From the NCBI GenBank assembly GCA_045837725.1, contig JBEWZL010000102.1:1-64000 (forward strand): a stretch of 64,000 nucleotides of DNA, in the 5' to 3' direction. This DNA comes from Vermamoeba vermiformis (Eukaryota; Tubulinea; Echinamoebida). Every line of letters starts with the position of its first letter. Within the stretch, counting starts at the first letter, position 1. The translations under genes were made by a program, and so were the position numbers. Of this stretch, positions 1 through 12,887 are shown in pieces. The notes beneath the pieces are model-generated. The model was not told where the DNA came from and searched no databases. It saw nothing but the letters and a program-made list of their open reading frames with translations.

Positions 1-71
1 GCCCTAAAAGGCTATATAATGGGGTTTTTTTACTTGCCCTAAGACCCCTAAGCCCTAAAAGGCTATATAAT
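1..71. repeat. Short direct repeat, two 20-bp copies
   Basis: The 20-mer GCCCTAAAAGGCTATATAAT occurs at 1-20 and again at 52-71. It contains a short inverted repeat (GCC...GGC) and a TATA-like core. The rest of 1-314 is AT-rich and I see no gene in it. It could be the edge of a mobile element lying mostly left of the window, but no terminal inverted repeat or target-site duplication is visible. Confidence 0.6.
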
Positions 72-314
72 CCCAAATGTATAGGGATTTTTCTCCCTGA
101 TTGGCACCCAATCGGGATGTTTTCAAATTTTGACCAAAGCCATTAACTTTTTTCTGCGTTTTTCATGAAATTTACAGGCTTTTTATTTTTTAACGTTTTT
201 GCCGGAAAATACAAGTTTTTAAATATTGCCCTTTTTCCACAAAAACACCTATTCCTATAGTATTAAATGCATAGTTTCAAATCTTTTCTCGGCTTCATTG
301 TGATAACATATGCA

Positions 315-1107
315 CTAGGGTTTGAAGATGAGGTGGTTAGGGTTCAGACAGTCTGGGTTGTGGCAGAGGTGACTAAGATCCAGGCTCTCCTGGCGCACTC
401 CTGGATAAAGCAAGAAGTTACCAAACTCATTACGAGCATGTAAGTGCTCATGATGATATAAATATGAGCTAATGAAAGTTGAGTACATACTGAACTGCCA
501 TCCACAAGTTTGACATTGAAGTAGACGCACCAGTAATTGCCATTCTTGACCTTTTGCTTGGGTCTAAAGACAGGGAATATGCACTCATTGTGAGTGCTTG
601 GGATTGTAATGGGACTGAATCAGTTAAACTGAATCATAAAAACTTTTTGTAATGAATTAACTGACTTACCCTCCTTGAACTTCCTGGAAAAAACTTGAGG
701 TACTGATGAAGAAGATAGTCATCAGTATAGACTCCAATGGGGTGGTGCATCTTCCTTTGCAGCCCCAGTGAAGGCAGGTAGTGTCCTGGGCTGGCTTGTT
801 GACCCACAGAGCAATTGTCACAACAGAAACAGGAAACAGGAAAACAAACATTGATTGTATTTAATATGAGATTAAATTGGTTTATTTTCCCTGTTGAATA
901 ATAGTTATAGTTAATGATTTGTCCCATAGCTGTTACAGATGGGACTAAATCTCCATAATAATCTTCCACCTGTTCATCGAATGAGTTCACTCTTTCTTGT
1001 TGTAATGTAATTGAATGATGTGATGGAATCACAAAATCTTGTGTTGTACCAAGGGAGGTTCCACTGGCAGCCTGCTGATTTTGCACCAAGTCTTCCTTGC
1101 TGTAAGC
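315..1107 (-). CDS. His-Cys box endonuclease-like protein (I-PpoI-type zinc loop), 5' end unresolved
   Basis: Three exons join in phase on the minus strand: about 1107-670, 614-491 and 446-315. The introns have GTAAGT and GTATGT donors and are 55 and 44 nt long. The last exon encodes SHLCHNPDCLNPNHL, which matches the active-site and zinc loop of I-PpoI (SHLCHNTRCHNPLHL): catalytic His, then zinc ligands Cys, Cys, His. The first exon contains a second cysteine cluster, CFCCDNC. The reading ends just after the zinc loop, so the catalytic Asn that follows in I-PpoI is missing or lies in an unseen exon. No ATG opens exon 1, so an upstream exon is likely. A free-standing homing-type nuclease or a transposon remnant are both possible. 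Confidence 0.5.
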
Positions 1108-1379
1108 TATCTCTCATGAGAGATAGTCCTAAGAGAGTCAAGTATTCAAAGCAAAGGCACTATTATTGGCCAACCCGACAATTGAAAACTGTCAATCCAG
1201 TGACAATTTATGACATCTGTCCTCATGTTGAACCACTAACAGAGGAAGAGAGAATTTATCACAAACTGGCCCAACAATCTGCACAAAAAATTGGATTCTG
1301 GACCAATGGTCAGAGCAATAAAAAGCAGATTTCAGAAGCTGTTGAAATGAGTAAGAATTTTTTACTTGAACAAATGTAA
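1011..1379 (+). CDS. Uncharacterised open frame, 122 codons, possible gene remnant
   Basis: An open frame ends only 10 bp before the convergent stop of ABC transporter 1. Its C-terminal half (from about residue 40) has ordinary protein-like composition, with charged and aromatic residues (HYYWPTRQLK, EEERIYHKLAQQ). The first 100 nt overlap exon 1 of the minus-strand nuclease-like gene, so the two models conflict there. I recognise no domain. It may be a terminal exon of a gene whose start lies elsewhere, or a chance frame. Confidence 0.2.
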   Translation: MNDVMESQNLVLYQGRFHWQPADFAPSLPCCKLSLMRDSPKRVKYSKQRHYYWPTRQLKTVNPVTIYDICPHVEPLTEEERIYHKLAQQSAQKIGFWTNGQSNKKQISEAVEMSKNFLLEQM

Positions 1380-1388
1380 TTTACAATA

Positions 1389-4300
1389 TTATACAATTTG
1401 ACTACTCAATCTTCGTGATGACCTTGGACTGTTGCTTATGAAACTAATTATTTGGTATGAATTGATTTCTGGTTCTTGAGGTGTGTTTGTTATCATCAAC
1501 CGGCTATTTTCCTTGATGATCTTCTTGTACATTTTTTCTTTCTTGAGATCACTCTGTCTGCGAACATGTTTCATCGTTTCCCGCGAGACAGCGGTGGGAA
1601 TCTCGTAAATCTCACATCGACCCATAGCCACATCACGGAGGAATTTTGACGCCTTAATTGACGGTGTCAGTACTCATCATACCAAATAATTAGCAGGAAC
1701 ATACCTGTTCGCCAGTCTCATCAATTAGTCGTGAGAAGTTGCCGCGCTTGATTAACAGCTCTTTGGGCGAATCAAATTCAACAATCTTGCCTTTGTCCAT
1801 GACCATGATTTTAGTCGAATCAATGATCGTGTACAACCGATGAGCAACCGTCAACACAGTGCAGTTGCCAAAACATTGTCGAATCGTCTGTTGCACCAGT
1901 TTGTCGGTTTCAATATCCATAGCCGCAGTCGCCTGTAAACAATTTATTAGGGTAAAGAACTATTATGTTAACCTGCGTTACGTACCTCGTCCAACACTAA
2001 AATCTTCGGTTTTCGTACAATTGCACGAGCAATACATATTAATTGACGTTGACCAACGCTGAAGTTATCGCCGTTCTCTTTGACGAGAGCATTCAACTTT
2101 TCGGGAAGATCTTGCACCGTCTTTTTCATTTGAACCTGAAGTCGGTGAGCAACGCAATTTTTTAAATTAAAGCATGTTTCACTTACTCTCTCGAGAGCAT
2201 CCCATATTTCACGATCAGTGTATTGATCGAACGGATCCAAGTTGAATCTGATCGTGCCCGTGAACAAGACAGGTTCTTGCGGAATAATTGCCAATCTCGA
2301 TCGCAAGTCATCGAGTCCAATCTCCGTGATGTCCACGCCATCAATAATAATGCTGCCACTCGTAGGCTCCATAATGCGGAACAACGTCATGCCTAAAGTT
2401 GACTTGCCAGCGCCTGTACGGCCCACAATACCAATCTTCTCTTTGGTCTTAACGGAGAAGTTGATGTTGTTTAAAGCAGCTGGTCCCGAGGACTTGTACT
2501 TCACCTCGACCTGGATGTTTTCGTTAACTAATGTAACTGGTGCACGACCGAGACTTACACCACGATAGGTAATATTTCCCTCAGTTGGCCAGTCTTTAGG
2601 CGGTCTGTTCTCTTCGATGATTCGAGGTGCCTCGCTGTTGAGAGTGCGCGTGTAATGGACCAAGCGCTCCACACTCGTCATCAAACTTTCGGTCTCTGCT
2701 GTCATTCGAACTGTTGCTGGCGGTTAGATTCATTCATTCTTTATACTGAGCGAGTATACTCACCGCTCCATTGGAAGACCTGCGACAATTGCAATGCATA
2801 TGATAAGGCCAAACCAGCAGCACTCGGAGTGATTTGATCTTGGAGCACGAGAATGAACACACCAGTGAGTGCCACGACAAAGGTGCTCATAACATCGAGG
2901 CGATAAGCCAACCATCTTGAAGCCATTTCAAACGCGAACAAGAATCGGTGATTGTTGTTGATGCGCTGAACTTCAATGCCTTCGAAACGATCGACAGCTT
3001 GAAATGCGCGAATAATGTGAAGACCTTGAAGTGTTGCCGACAAGTGCTCGACAATAGGCGATCTTGTGATGCTGTCCATTCGTTTCAACTCGCGAGAACT
3101 GCGTCGGTAATACGCCTGTGGCTTGTTAGCACGGCGTTCCAAATCCAACTGAAGTACTTACGCCAATGAACCAGAATAGAACGCCGAAGGGGACCAGACA
3201 GATGGTAAACCAAGGCAGCAAGACAGCGATCAGAATGAGAGTGCTCAACACGATGAGATTGTACTGCAGTGCTTGGAGGAGTGCGTCAGGCAGAAGATCA
3301 TCGACCTGATCTTGATCCTTCGAGAATCGGTTCAATATTCTGCCAGTCGGCGTTGAATCGAAGAAGCTGACTGGAGCACGCAATACTTTCTCGAACACAC
3401 CATTGTGCAGTTTTGTCGAAGCACCAATCGTGAAGTACGCAAACAATATGGCACGTGTCACGGTGACGACGATGAATCCCAACAAAATAGCGCCCATTAT
3501 AACTCCGAACCAATACAACGTACGCAGTTCAGCGATTGGATTTGATATCCAGTACGACAGATACCAATCTGAGGGTCGTTAGAGGAGACTAATAAATTGA
3601 GAGTAGTCTCTTACCATTAATCACACGAGCTGCCTGCACGATAATGAAGTAGATCAACAGCATGGCGCACAACCCGGCATTGCCAGCCTTGGCATAATCG
3701 CTAAATAGACGCGCACTCACACTGCAATACATCAGTTACTGGCTTTGTGCATTATAATTACACGTACCCTCCAAGCTGTCGCTCTTCGGTGGTCATTCGT
3801 TTGCCGAGTGCCATCAATTCTTTCGGATCCTTAGTCTCTAAATCACGAAAGACTTGACGGCTCAACACGTAATTGATGTGTTGCATTTGCGGTCGACGCT
3901 GTAACTTTGATTGTTTTCGTGGTGACATTTTCACACCTTCTAGCTTGCCTTCTTTGGTCTGGGCCTCTTCTGAAATGCTCTTAATATGATCGTTGACCAT
4001 CTGAGCAAAGTCCGAGCACGTGTACAAGAGATCATCGTACGTTCCAACAGCCTGTTATTGGTAATGAGTAATCGCAGCGAGAAAAACTTGTCATTCGACT
4101 AACCTGAATTTCACCGTTCTTCATGTAGACGATGCGATCACAGCGCGGCAAGAATTGAATCTGATTGTTGACGAAGACAATCGCCTTGTTGCGCAAATAA
4201 CCGCGGAACAAGTTCTCAAACAACTCGCGACCAACTTGCGAATCGACAGCGCTGAGCGGATCATCGAGCAGGTAGATATCTACAAGCAACATTAGCCAAA

Positions 4301-7010
4301 TTAGCATTACTAGGACTCTAGTTTTACCTGAATTGGCATAGACTGCACGAGCCAATGCGAATCTTTGTCGCTGACCGCCACTGAGACTGACACCCTTTTC
4401 ACCGACTTCTGTTTGATCCAGTGCGGGGAATCCTGCCAAATCGGGCAACAGTTGACAGAGCTCGAGAACGCGCAAGTAGCGTTCTTTCTCGTACGGCAGT
4501 CCGAACAAAATGTTGTTTTTGATCGTGTCGCTCATGAGCCACGACTGCTGACTGACGTACGCAGTTGTACCCTTGACCTTCACCGAGCCCTCCATCAACT
4601 TCATTTGGCCGAGCATAGCTTGCAATAAGCTCGTCTTGCCCGCACCAACACCGCCAACTACGGCCACAATCTCGCCAGCTCTGACTTTCAGATCGATCTT
4701 GCGCAAGGCCCCAGCTTGTTTGTTCATTTCAGCTACTGACATCACTTTGACTCGAGAGTTTCGAAACTTTGTGGCCAACATTGGAATGGCTCCGTGCCAG
4801 TTAAATCTGCCCTTGATCGTGATTGACTTCTTGGGGTTGTCTACCACAATCTGTCGATAGTCGGGTTGTTCTTGCTGTCTCAAAAACGAGTGCAGTCTAC
4901 CGAGTGCAATCTTCGATTCTAAATTTAACAAATGTGAATTGTGGATCCGGGTCTCAAAATCTTTTGATATTCCGCAATTGTTTTGCCGAAGATCTTACCT
5001 GCATAAGCTTTGATGCTGAGTGGCAAAGTGCTCAATGGATATCGTGCCACGTTGTAAAGACTCAGCACGGTAAATGCTACTGAAGCGGTCAGCTCTTGGT
5101 TGAGAGCAATCATGGTGAGAAATGTCACGAATGACACGAGCGCAGGGCCCACTAAAGACACGCTCTGGTTCAGTGACTTGATCATGCCAATAAAGCGGAG
5201 ACCTTCAACTTCTTCGTCGCGGATGTCGGTCACCTGGTTAACATTGCAATGTCAGCAAATCGGGATATCTTCCGAACCACGAGTTTTCGTCAAATAATTA
5301 TTCGAACAAAGAAAACTACTTACTCTGTCTGCGAAGCTTTGCTCCCAACAATACAATTTGACAACGCGAATTGCATTCAAAATTTCGCTCATTAACCGAA
5401 CTCGCTGATCCGTAACTTTGACAGTGGCTGCTCTTTGTGCGGAAATCTTCCTCGCGCTGACCATTTGAATTGGAAATAGCAATATTAATGCCGCAAATCC
5501 GACGGAGGCAGGAATAATTCCAATCTCAAATATCACCAATAAATACACGCCTAAAATTAAATTAAATAATTAAATTCGGTAAATCCCGAGTTTTACAAAA
5601 TTAAATTGATATAATTAATTCTTCGTACCTATGCATAATACTGGCGTTGCCCAAAAGAAGTGGAAAAATCGGAAGTACTCTGCGATGCGGTAACTGTCGT
5701 TGGCTTGCAAATTCAAAATTTCGCCCATCGTTGAGTCAACAGTGCCAACTCTAATAGCTTTACGATAAATCATCATCATCATGCCGGCTCGCATCTACAA
5801 TACGACGTATAAGTACAGCATTTTTAAGATTGCACAAATTTATCGAACACAAACTTACTCTAATACCGATCCGCACTGTCAAATAGAAGTGATAATGCAC
5901 GAAGGTGACTTGCAGTAGTGATTGCAAAAATAGGCCGATGACGTACAGCCAGCCTTCGTACACGGGCTTGGTGTCACGATTTTGAATAAATAATACGAGT
6001 TGTTTCAATAAATAGGCGGGTCCAAACAGCGCTAGACCACAATATAATAACATAAATAGGGCTGAGATTACGGTATCTGTGCGGCTCGCTCTGAAAAATG
6101 GAGCGAAAAAGGATTTCCTAAATAGGAAAAACGGAGATTAGGTTGGTTAATATTTAATTAAATTGTGATACTTGGAAAGGAGTAAAAGTAATCTGTTATA
6201 TCACGAATTAAAGCGATGCAAGTTTTCATTAATGTTGCGGACTCAGTTCCGAAACAGGATATTCTAATTCACTTGTGACGCGTGTTCCAAAAGGATCCAG
6301 TCCCAAATCATTGTGTCTCGTCACATAACACGGTAATTCTTTATGTTATCAATTTTGACGGCATAATAATTTGCTCTCATAAAATTGTGCATGCCGACAT
6401 CAAAATTTAATTAATTAAAAGATTTGCCGCTTCGATAAGTGACTCATACGAAACAAATACGTACTTTTTCTTGTCGGGGTGCATTTCTTTATCCCACTCG
6501 CGTTGCAATTTCGAAGCATTCTGTTCCGTATCTTCCTTTATGGGCAAATTCCACACATCCGCAGCCTGAAATTGAATTCCTAATTAATATCGCAATATTA
6601 AAGTATATGTGCAAGTAAGGCATTATAGTTTGAGGAAGGTTACCGTCAAGATTGCTGGATTGACGGTTATCGAATTTGAGACCGATTAATTATCATTAAC
6701 TTACGGACAACGGCCGCTTGTAACCTTTAGCCAGAATGCTACCAGCCCACCAATATGTGAATATTGAAAAAATATTCTTTTTGTTGTCAATCGGAGAAGG
6801 ACCGCCAGGCGCATCTAAATCCACCTCGACAAACCGATCTTGCCATTTCTTCTTTTTCTTCTTGCCTGAGTCCTTTTCCTCTTCTTCGCTGATAAGATAG
6901 GCCGCTGATACGTCTGTTGCTGTGAGACTGTCCTCGATCGCAGTCGATATAACTTCAGAGTTAGATCCCTCCAAACCAACCGTTGATCCGGCACTCGAAT
7001 TATCATCCAT
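1389..7010 (-). CDS. ABC transporter 1, subfamily C (MRP-type full transporter)
   Basis: Sixteen exons join in phase to a 1,458-residue protein starting at the ATG at 7010. The order is an acidic/lysine-rich N-tail, TMD1, NBD1, TMD2, NBD2, as in ABCC export pumps that lack the extra TMD0. NBD1 shows Walker A GGVGAGKT, signature LSGGQRQR and Walker B IYLLDD. NBD2 shows [22 protein letters not shown] and the H-loop VAHR. In NBD1 the H-loop histidine is replaced: the usual VTHQ reads VNNQ. The usual ABCC feature of Asp instead of the catalytic Glu in NBD1 is present. Expected role: ATP-driven export of organic anions or conjugates at the plasma or vacuolar membrane; the substrate cannot be told. 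A basic linker follows NBD1, and the C-tail runs about 88 residues past the last intron. Confidence 0.93.
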
Positions 7011-8421
7011 TTTTATGGTAGATAATTAGAGCCCAATAGTGGTAGCGGGATTGTTTGCTGATAATGAAACTAAATTCGGACTTTCTGCAACGCAGTGACA
7101 ATGACAGCTTGATGACATGCTAAAACATAAACAATTGAAAATTGCCTTCAATTATTAAGCAGAACTGCCATAAACGCAATAACTGCTTAATCGTTGATGG
7201 TTGTGAATCGCTATTCCGACGTTACATCATTTGTGGTAAGCTATTGGACGGGTTTCGATTTTTTTGATCAGGCAGACCAGGAAAAATTGTAACATTGTGA
7301 TAATTATATTGAAGGAGCAGTCCTATTATTATGTTAGTGATGAGTACAGAATTGGAATTAATGATTTTTTGATCTGATCAAAATGTGCAAAAAGTTACTT
7401 ACGTCTCGCCTTCGTACTGCTTCATAAAATTAGTGATAATTACTTAGAGCATTTTGTTAATTTTTGGCTGATCGAGCCTTTTACCCTGATGCAGCGAAGG
7501 TGGCGGTTTTGATCCAGCTATATCATCCTTTTCTCAGAGAGCTGCGTTATCCTCAGGAAGATTTATTGTAGCCATACTACTGGCGCCTAATATTATTAAT
7601 AGATTCTGGCGCCTTCAATAATAAGAGATTTTTTGCCAGGCAAAATCTGCGAACTGCGCTTCCTTTGACCACAATACAATGCACCCCACACGATCGCATG
7701 TGGTCGATGGGCGATTAAACGTGAAATATGACAGTAATAGGTACGATTTCTTTTATTTTTGCTCCAGTCGAGCTCGAAGATTCAGGCCGAATTAATTTTC
7801 CACCTATTCCTGCTTAATAATTCAATATTATTACCCTCAACACATAAATTTTTTTATTAATAACTCAACGAATTCAAGCTTTTCCGCTGGGCTACACGTT
7901 GGCGGGATTAGAGAATGTAGTGCGTGGCGGGAAGAAAAATAAGTGTTTCTCGAGAGGCGAATGAGATTTGGTGGCAGTTAGAAATGAACTTTTTTATTCA
8001 ATTAGTTTTCTAGCGATATTCTCCACATAGACAACAAACGAATTCACATCCGTTCTACAATAGCAACATGCTCCTTCTAATTAAGCTACGGACGTGACGA
8101 TGCACGTCATTCCACGTTAACAGCAATTTCTCAACTCTCTTACTAACACGTGACTTGTGACACCAGCGCACATCCGCAACGATAAAAAGCGAATTGTTGT
8201 GGCTTTTGATTTATTACTTTTACCGAGTGCCAAGCACAACTCAAGCAGCGTTCAAGTGACTTATTATTTTATCCACGACGAACGCCAGCTGCAGATCCGT
8301 TAAACTTTTCGAGGTATTCGCGATCCCATCCATGTATTTCCGCGCCAACTAACCAATTCATCTACTTTTAGATCTGATTTTTATCAAAATAACAAGAGCA
8401 TCAATTAAACTTATTCTAACA
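7011..8421. other. Intergenic region between divergent ABC transporter 1 and receptor kinase genes
   Basis: About 1.4 kb with no convincing coding exon on either strand. It must hold the promoters of both flanking genes. Two similar sites, TGGCGCCTAATATTATTAAT and TGGCGCCTTCAATAATAA, lie close together at about 7580-7632. TTTTAGATCTGATTTT near 8367 resembles a motif found in several introns of this window. I see no RNA gene. Confidence 0.5.
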
Positions 8422-11346
8422 ATGAGCTCGGTAACTTGGCGTTGGTGAGTATACACTAGATTGATTTAAATGAATGCATGTCACCAATTATGACGTACTG
8501 ATTCGCTCAATTATTTTTTTTACTTAAGCAATTGCAAGGCTAATTTTTATTGCGGAGTGACGATTGAGCAGACCTGCTTATTTGTCGGATGCCCATTAAT
8601 TACTTCACAATCTTTTTTTCAACTGCTGCTATTGATAAGTTGATGCTATTCTCCATATAACTAACTGTTTTATTTGACTAGCATTTTATTTTTTGTTTGT
8701 ATTGGGATGGTGCAACACCAGATCCGCGCTGTTTTATACGCGCCCAATCTCTCAGTGCCCCGTCATACATTAGCTGTTGCTGCATTACCTGGCTACATCG
8801 TATTTGCAGGAGGTACCACTACCCCAGATTCATCGGACGCGGTTGCAACGGTCGACATCTACGACACAGTTTCGGGAAAAAATTTTACGAGCAATTTATC
8901 GGCACCGAGGCGTCAACTAGCCGGTGCAGCATACGGCACCAAAGTTTACTTTGCCGGAGGAATCTCCGATAGTGGCCCCTCGGATGTCGTGGACATTTTT
9001 GACGTTACTTTGCAAAGTTGGACTACGGCACATCTTTCTCAAGCTAGATATCTTCTGCAAGCAGCTACCGTGGCCAACAAAATAATATTTGTGGGCGGAA
9101 GGATCAATTCTTCATTGGCCTCGGATGTGGTCGACATCTACGATCCGATCAACAACATCTGGAGCGCAACAAGCCTTCTTGTTCCAAGATACAGTTTTGG
9201 CATTGCTGGTTCCAGCACGTACGGGCTAATTGTCGGTGGTTACGTGCAAATCGGCTCTGCCATTACGACGCCTGCCTGGATCGAGCGCTTCAATCCTGTT
9301 ACGAATCAGATGGAACAATTTGACCTCAACTATCCTTCCGGCCTCGTCGCTATAGGTAGTGCTCAAACCAACTCGCCCGAAGAGTTGATGTTATTCGCCG
9401 GTGGCTATAATGGCGCGATTTCCCCGCTGTTGGAGCTCTTTTACCCTAACGGCACTTTCTACGGCAACGCGACCATGATCACCCCTCGCATTCTTCCGAC
9501 TCCAGTGTGTTTTCCTGGCACGTGCTACATTGCCGGTGGTGCGGACACTGGCTTCATCGACAAGCTAAACGCGAGCAGTATAACGCTCAGCCTGGCCAAG
9601 ACGGACTACATCAGATACTATGGCAGCGGTGCCTTTGATGGCAACGACACAGTCGCAGTGGGTGGAGGCTTCAACAGCAATGGTCTCATCAGCGCAATCG
9701 AAGTAACGCGCATGCAAAGGATACCGTACAAGCCGTACAATGTGGTCATTCAACCATACACCGCACTTGTCCCGTTCATTTACTGGGACGCTAACATTGC
9801 CTTCACTACCAACTTCACCGTCGAAAGATGGGTCAGCAGCGATCCTCAATGGCGCCACTTGGAAACGATGTCGGCGCAGTACTATTTCACTTTCGATGCT
9901 GGCTTGGAATACAACACCACATACCGCTACAGAGTGGTCGCTATTTCTGACACGGGCATTTCTGCAACCTCCAACGAGTACGCTGAATTTGTTACCCCGA
10001 ACATCCCTGTGCCTCCGACACCCACTGCCATTCAAGCTATTGTTTCGTCGAACAACACTATTGTCATTTCATGGACCCTTGGTGCAGTTAACAAAGACGA
10101 AGCGAACATGACATTTGTTATTATCGAGAGAACAGTTGACTTGGCTGAGAATTTCACCGAAATTGGCCGTGTCTTGGCCCCCACGTCTACATTCACCGAT
10201 GAACAAGATCTTCAAGTCAACGTCACGTATTATTACCGCGCCTATGCTCAAGCCACGTTCCGCTCGGAATACTCTAATGTTGTTTCAGCTACTTTGTCGC
10301 CACCACCAGAAATTCCGCCAGCAGACCCTGGTCAGATTGTTGGTCCAACACCACCCGACGTAGCACAAATAGTCCCCGGAGTTATCATTCCCATTGTTGT
10401 GGTCGCCGTTGCCATCATTGTCTTGCTCGTGCTGCTTCGTCGAGGCAAGCTCCGCAAAGTCAGTTTCTTCGCCAAACTGGAATACTTGGTGTTCTCAAAC
10501 AAGACTTTGTCGCTCAACATTGACCTCGCAAACACCGCGATTGCTGAACGCCTTCACATTCCGTATGCAGAACTGACCATGATCAAACAAATTGGCATGG
10601 GAAGCTACGGAGAAGTGTATCTCGGAGTTTGGAAACAAAGTCACGTGGCCATCAAATTCTGCAAACGATCATTGGACATTGACGAGTTCCTTCGCGAAGC
10701 TGAAGTCATGTTGGCCATCAGACCTCATCCGAACATTGTGCAAGTCCTCGGTGTCAGCACTGATGGACCACAGATTGCCCTCGTGCTCGAGTTCTGTCAA
10801 GGAGGCAGTTTGGACACTCTGTTGTTCGACAAAGAAGACGAAATCAGCCCCGCCCAAAGAATCAAACTCGCTGCAGGCATTGCAGCAGGCATTTATCACC
10901 TGCACCAGAGCAACATTGTGCATAGAGATTTGGCATCGCGCAACGTGTTGTTGACAGGTGACAATCAGCCCAAGATTGCCGACTTTGGCATGTCAAGATT
11001 GCTTCAAACGGACAAAGACACTGGCGCTACGAAGTCAGACACGGGACCAATTCGATGGATGGCTCCGGAATCTTTGCGCGACAAGAGTTACAGCACCAAG
11101 TCAGACGTGTGGAGTTACGGCATTATTTTGTACGAGTTGGTTTCAAGACAAGAGCCGCACGTCAGCGAAGATCCATTGCAAGTCGGAGCCAAGATTCGTG
11201 ATCAAGGCTATACTCCCACGATCCCCGCTGACTGTCCGCACGTGTTGAAAGAAATTATGGAGAGTTGTTGGCGCTTCGAGCAAGCAGATCGACCCGACTT
11301 TGCTGAGATCTGCAACAAATTGAATGCTGCTGCTGCTACTTTGTAA
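8422..11346 (+). CDS. Kelch-FN3 receptor-like protein kinase with tyrosine-kinase-type motifs
   Basis: Exon 1 (8422-8444) and exon 2 (8682-11346) give 895 residues. Residues 1-24 are a signal peptide. Kelch-type beta-propeller repeats follow to about residue 350, then two fibronectin type III-like domains to about 550. A single membrane helix (VIPGVIIPIVVVAVAIIVLL) lies near 575-597, and a cytoplasmic kinase domain spans about 640-890. The kinase is complete: GMGSYG loop near 646, VAIK lysine near 666, HRDLASRN near 755, DFG, and a GPIRWMAPES activation end. HRDLAxRN and the P-I-R/K-WMAPES segment are hallmarks of tyrosine kinases, whereas TKL and Ser/Thr kinases normally show HRDLKxxN. Likely a surface receptor signalling by phosphorylation; ligand unknown. 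It converges on the sirtuin gene, with 48 bp between stops. Confidence 0.93.
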
Positions 11347-11394
11347 AAATGACAATGAAATGCTTTAATACAGTGCATCTATCTACAACTTGAT

Positions 11395-12766
11395 TTACAA
11401 TTCTGACAAGGCCTTGTCGATTTGATTTATCGCTGCAAGGCCTCCCATTTGAAGTGAAATATGACCGTTTGGCACCTTCGCGTCTTCAGCGGTCCAATTT
11501 ATTCTGATCAGCGTTGCATTTGGCATCTTTTCGATGCTAATTGAAGAGTTAGATTAGCCAATAGAACAAAACTCTAGAAACTTACAAGGACTCGCCGAGC
11601 ATGCGCACAGTAGGAACACCTTGTCCCGCACCAATCTCGATGATGGCTAGTTTACCATCGCCAACTTCATCCACAAACTGGTCGAATTGAGCTTCTTGTT
11701 CCTCTTCGCGGTTAGAAAGGAAACGATAATCATCTAACAGTACACAAATTAGTTCACAAGTGACAGAAACAGCCAGATCTGGCACTTACAAAACATGAGC
11801 ACGTTGGGACTGGCAACTGAATCGCAGTTTTTACACTTGGGAAGAACTTCTTTGGCGCGGAATGTCTCCGAGTCAATTTCAGGGATCTGGTTGTGAACAG
11901 CATTGTGAGTATATTATTCAATGGAAATTAGCTTGACAAGCACTACCTTGAAGTCATTGGTGGACCAGATCTCGTCGGTACATTTCTTGTTGCACTGGAT
12001 AAAATTAACGCATCCGTGGCACTCGTAGAGCTTTTCAGCAGGATAGCCACTCTTGGCGTAATGACCGTCGACATTAGATGTGAAGACGAAGTAATTGTTG
12101 TCCTTCAGCTCTCCCCATCGCTGTGTGTGTTCGATCAGTCCCAAATCCAAATCGTTTTAATCATGATAAACAGCTATTAGCACGTACCCTCATAGTGGTG
12201 TAGCCAGCGTGTGGATTAGTCTTCGAGTACAACGAGATACGATGAGCCCAAAAGCCCCAAGCAAACTCCGGATCTTCTGTGAACCAGCGCGGATTTGACA
12301 TGTTCTCGAATCGCAAACCCAGTTTGGCCATCGGAGGATAAGCACGCCAAAATCCTTGAGGTCCTCGAAAGTCTGGCAAACCACTGTCTGAAATAGAGTG
12401 CTAAGCGTTTACAAAGGTCGATCTAAAATGTAAGGCGCCAATTATTTGCGCTAAAAAGCCCAATAATATGGTAATACTTACCAACGCTCATTCCCGCACC
12501 CGAAGTAAATAACAGTGCATCTGCGTCCTTGATCGCTTTGGCAGCTTTCAAGATCGCTAAAACACAATAGTGAGTTAATAAAAACCTCTTTAAAAATATT
12601 AGCAATTTTTACCTTCGCGAGTCGCATCCGAAATTTGAGTGTTCTGCGCGGTGTCTACTGGGTTGGATTCCATTCTTTTTCTCGTGAAAAACGCTCTTGA
12701 GGGTACTTTGTGTGCTTTGCTTAATTTTATAAATGTCGCAAAGATTTTGGTTGGTCCTCGCAGCAT
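11395..12766 (-). CDS. NAD-dependent deacetylase-like protein, Sir2/sirtuin family
   Basis: Seven exons give 329 residues from the ATG at 12766. Motifs in order: GAGMSV (NAD binding), DFRGPQGFW, TSNVDGH (equivalent of TQNID), ECHGC with the catalytic histidine, two zinc Cys pairs (GCVNFIQC and KCKNC), NVLMF, and IEIGAGQGVPTVR for the cofactor ribose site. The spacing resembles bacterial-type and class M-like sirtuins rather than SIRT1. The N-terminus (MLRGPTKIFATFIKLSKAHKVP...) is basic and amphipathic, suggesting mitochondrial import; this is inference. The third intron can only be spliced in frame by using CACACAG as acceptor, which restores YTTMRRWGELK. The AAA ATPase gene lies 121 bp upstream on the same strand. 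Confidence 0.88.
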
Positions 12767-12887
12767 TTTATCGTTAGGCGAAGAGAGAAAAAGAGACGAA
12801 ATGTTGACAGCGCCAGTCAAACTCGGTCAAATCTCCCTGCTACGTAGCAATACCGTCTTTGTTGACTATGTACAAGAAATTTACAGC

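Noticed and set aside
6091-6093. TTTTTCAG near 6091 as an intron acceptor in ABC transporter 1
   Set aside because: The bases upstream read on in frame (KSFFAPFF) and match ABCC sequence, so the acceptor is 6118 and this CAG is inside the exon.
9565-10251. Long minus-strand open frames opposite the receptor kinase gene
   Set aside because: Shadow frames of a high-confidence plus-strand gene; they contain no recognisable motif and their codon pattern mirrors the real frame.
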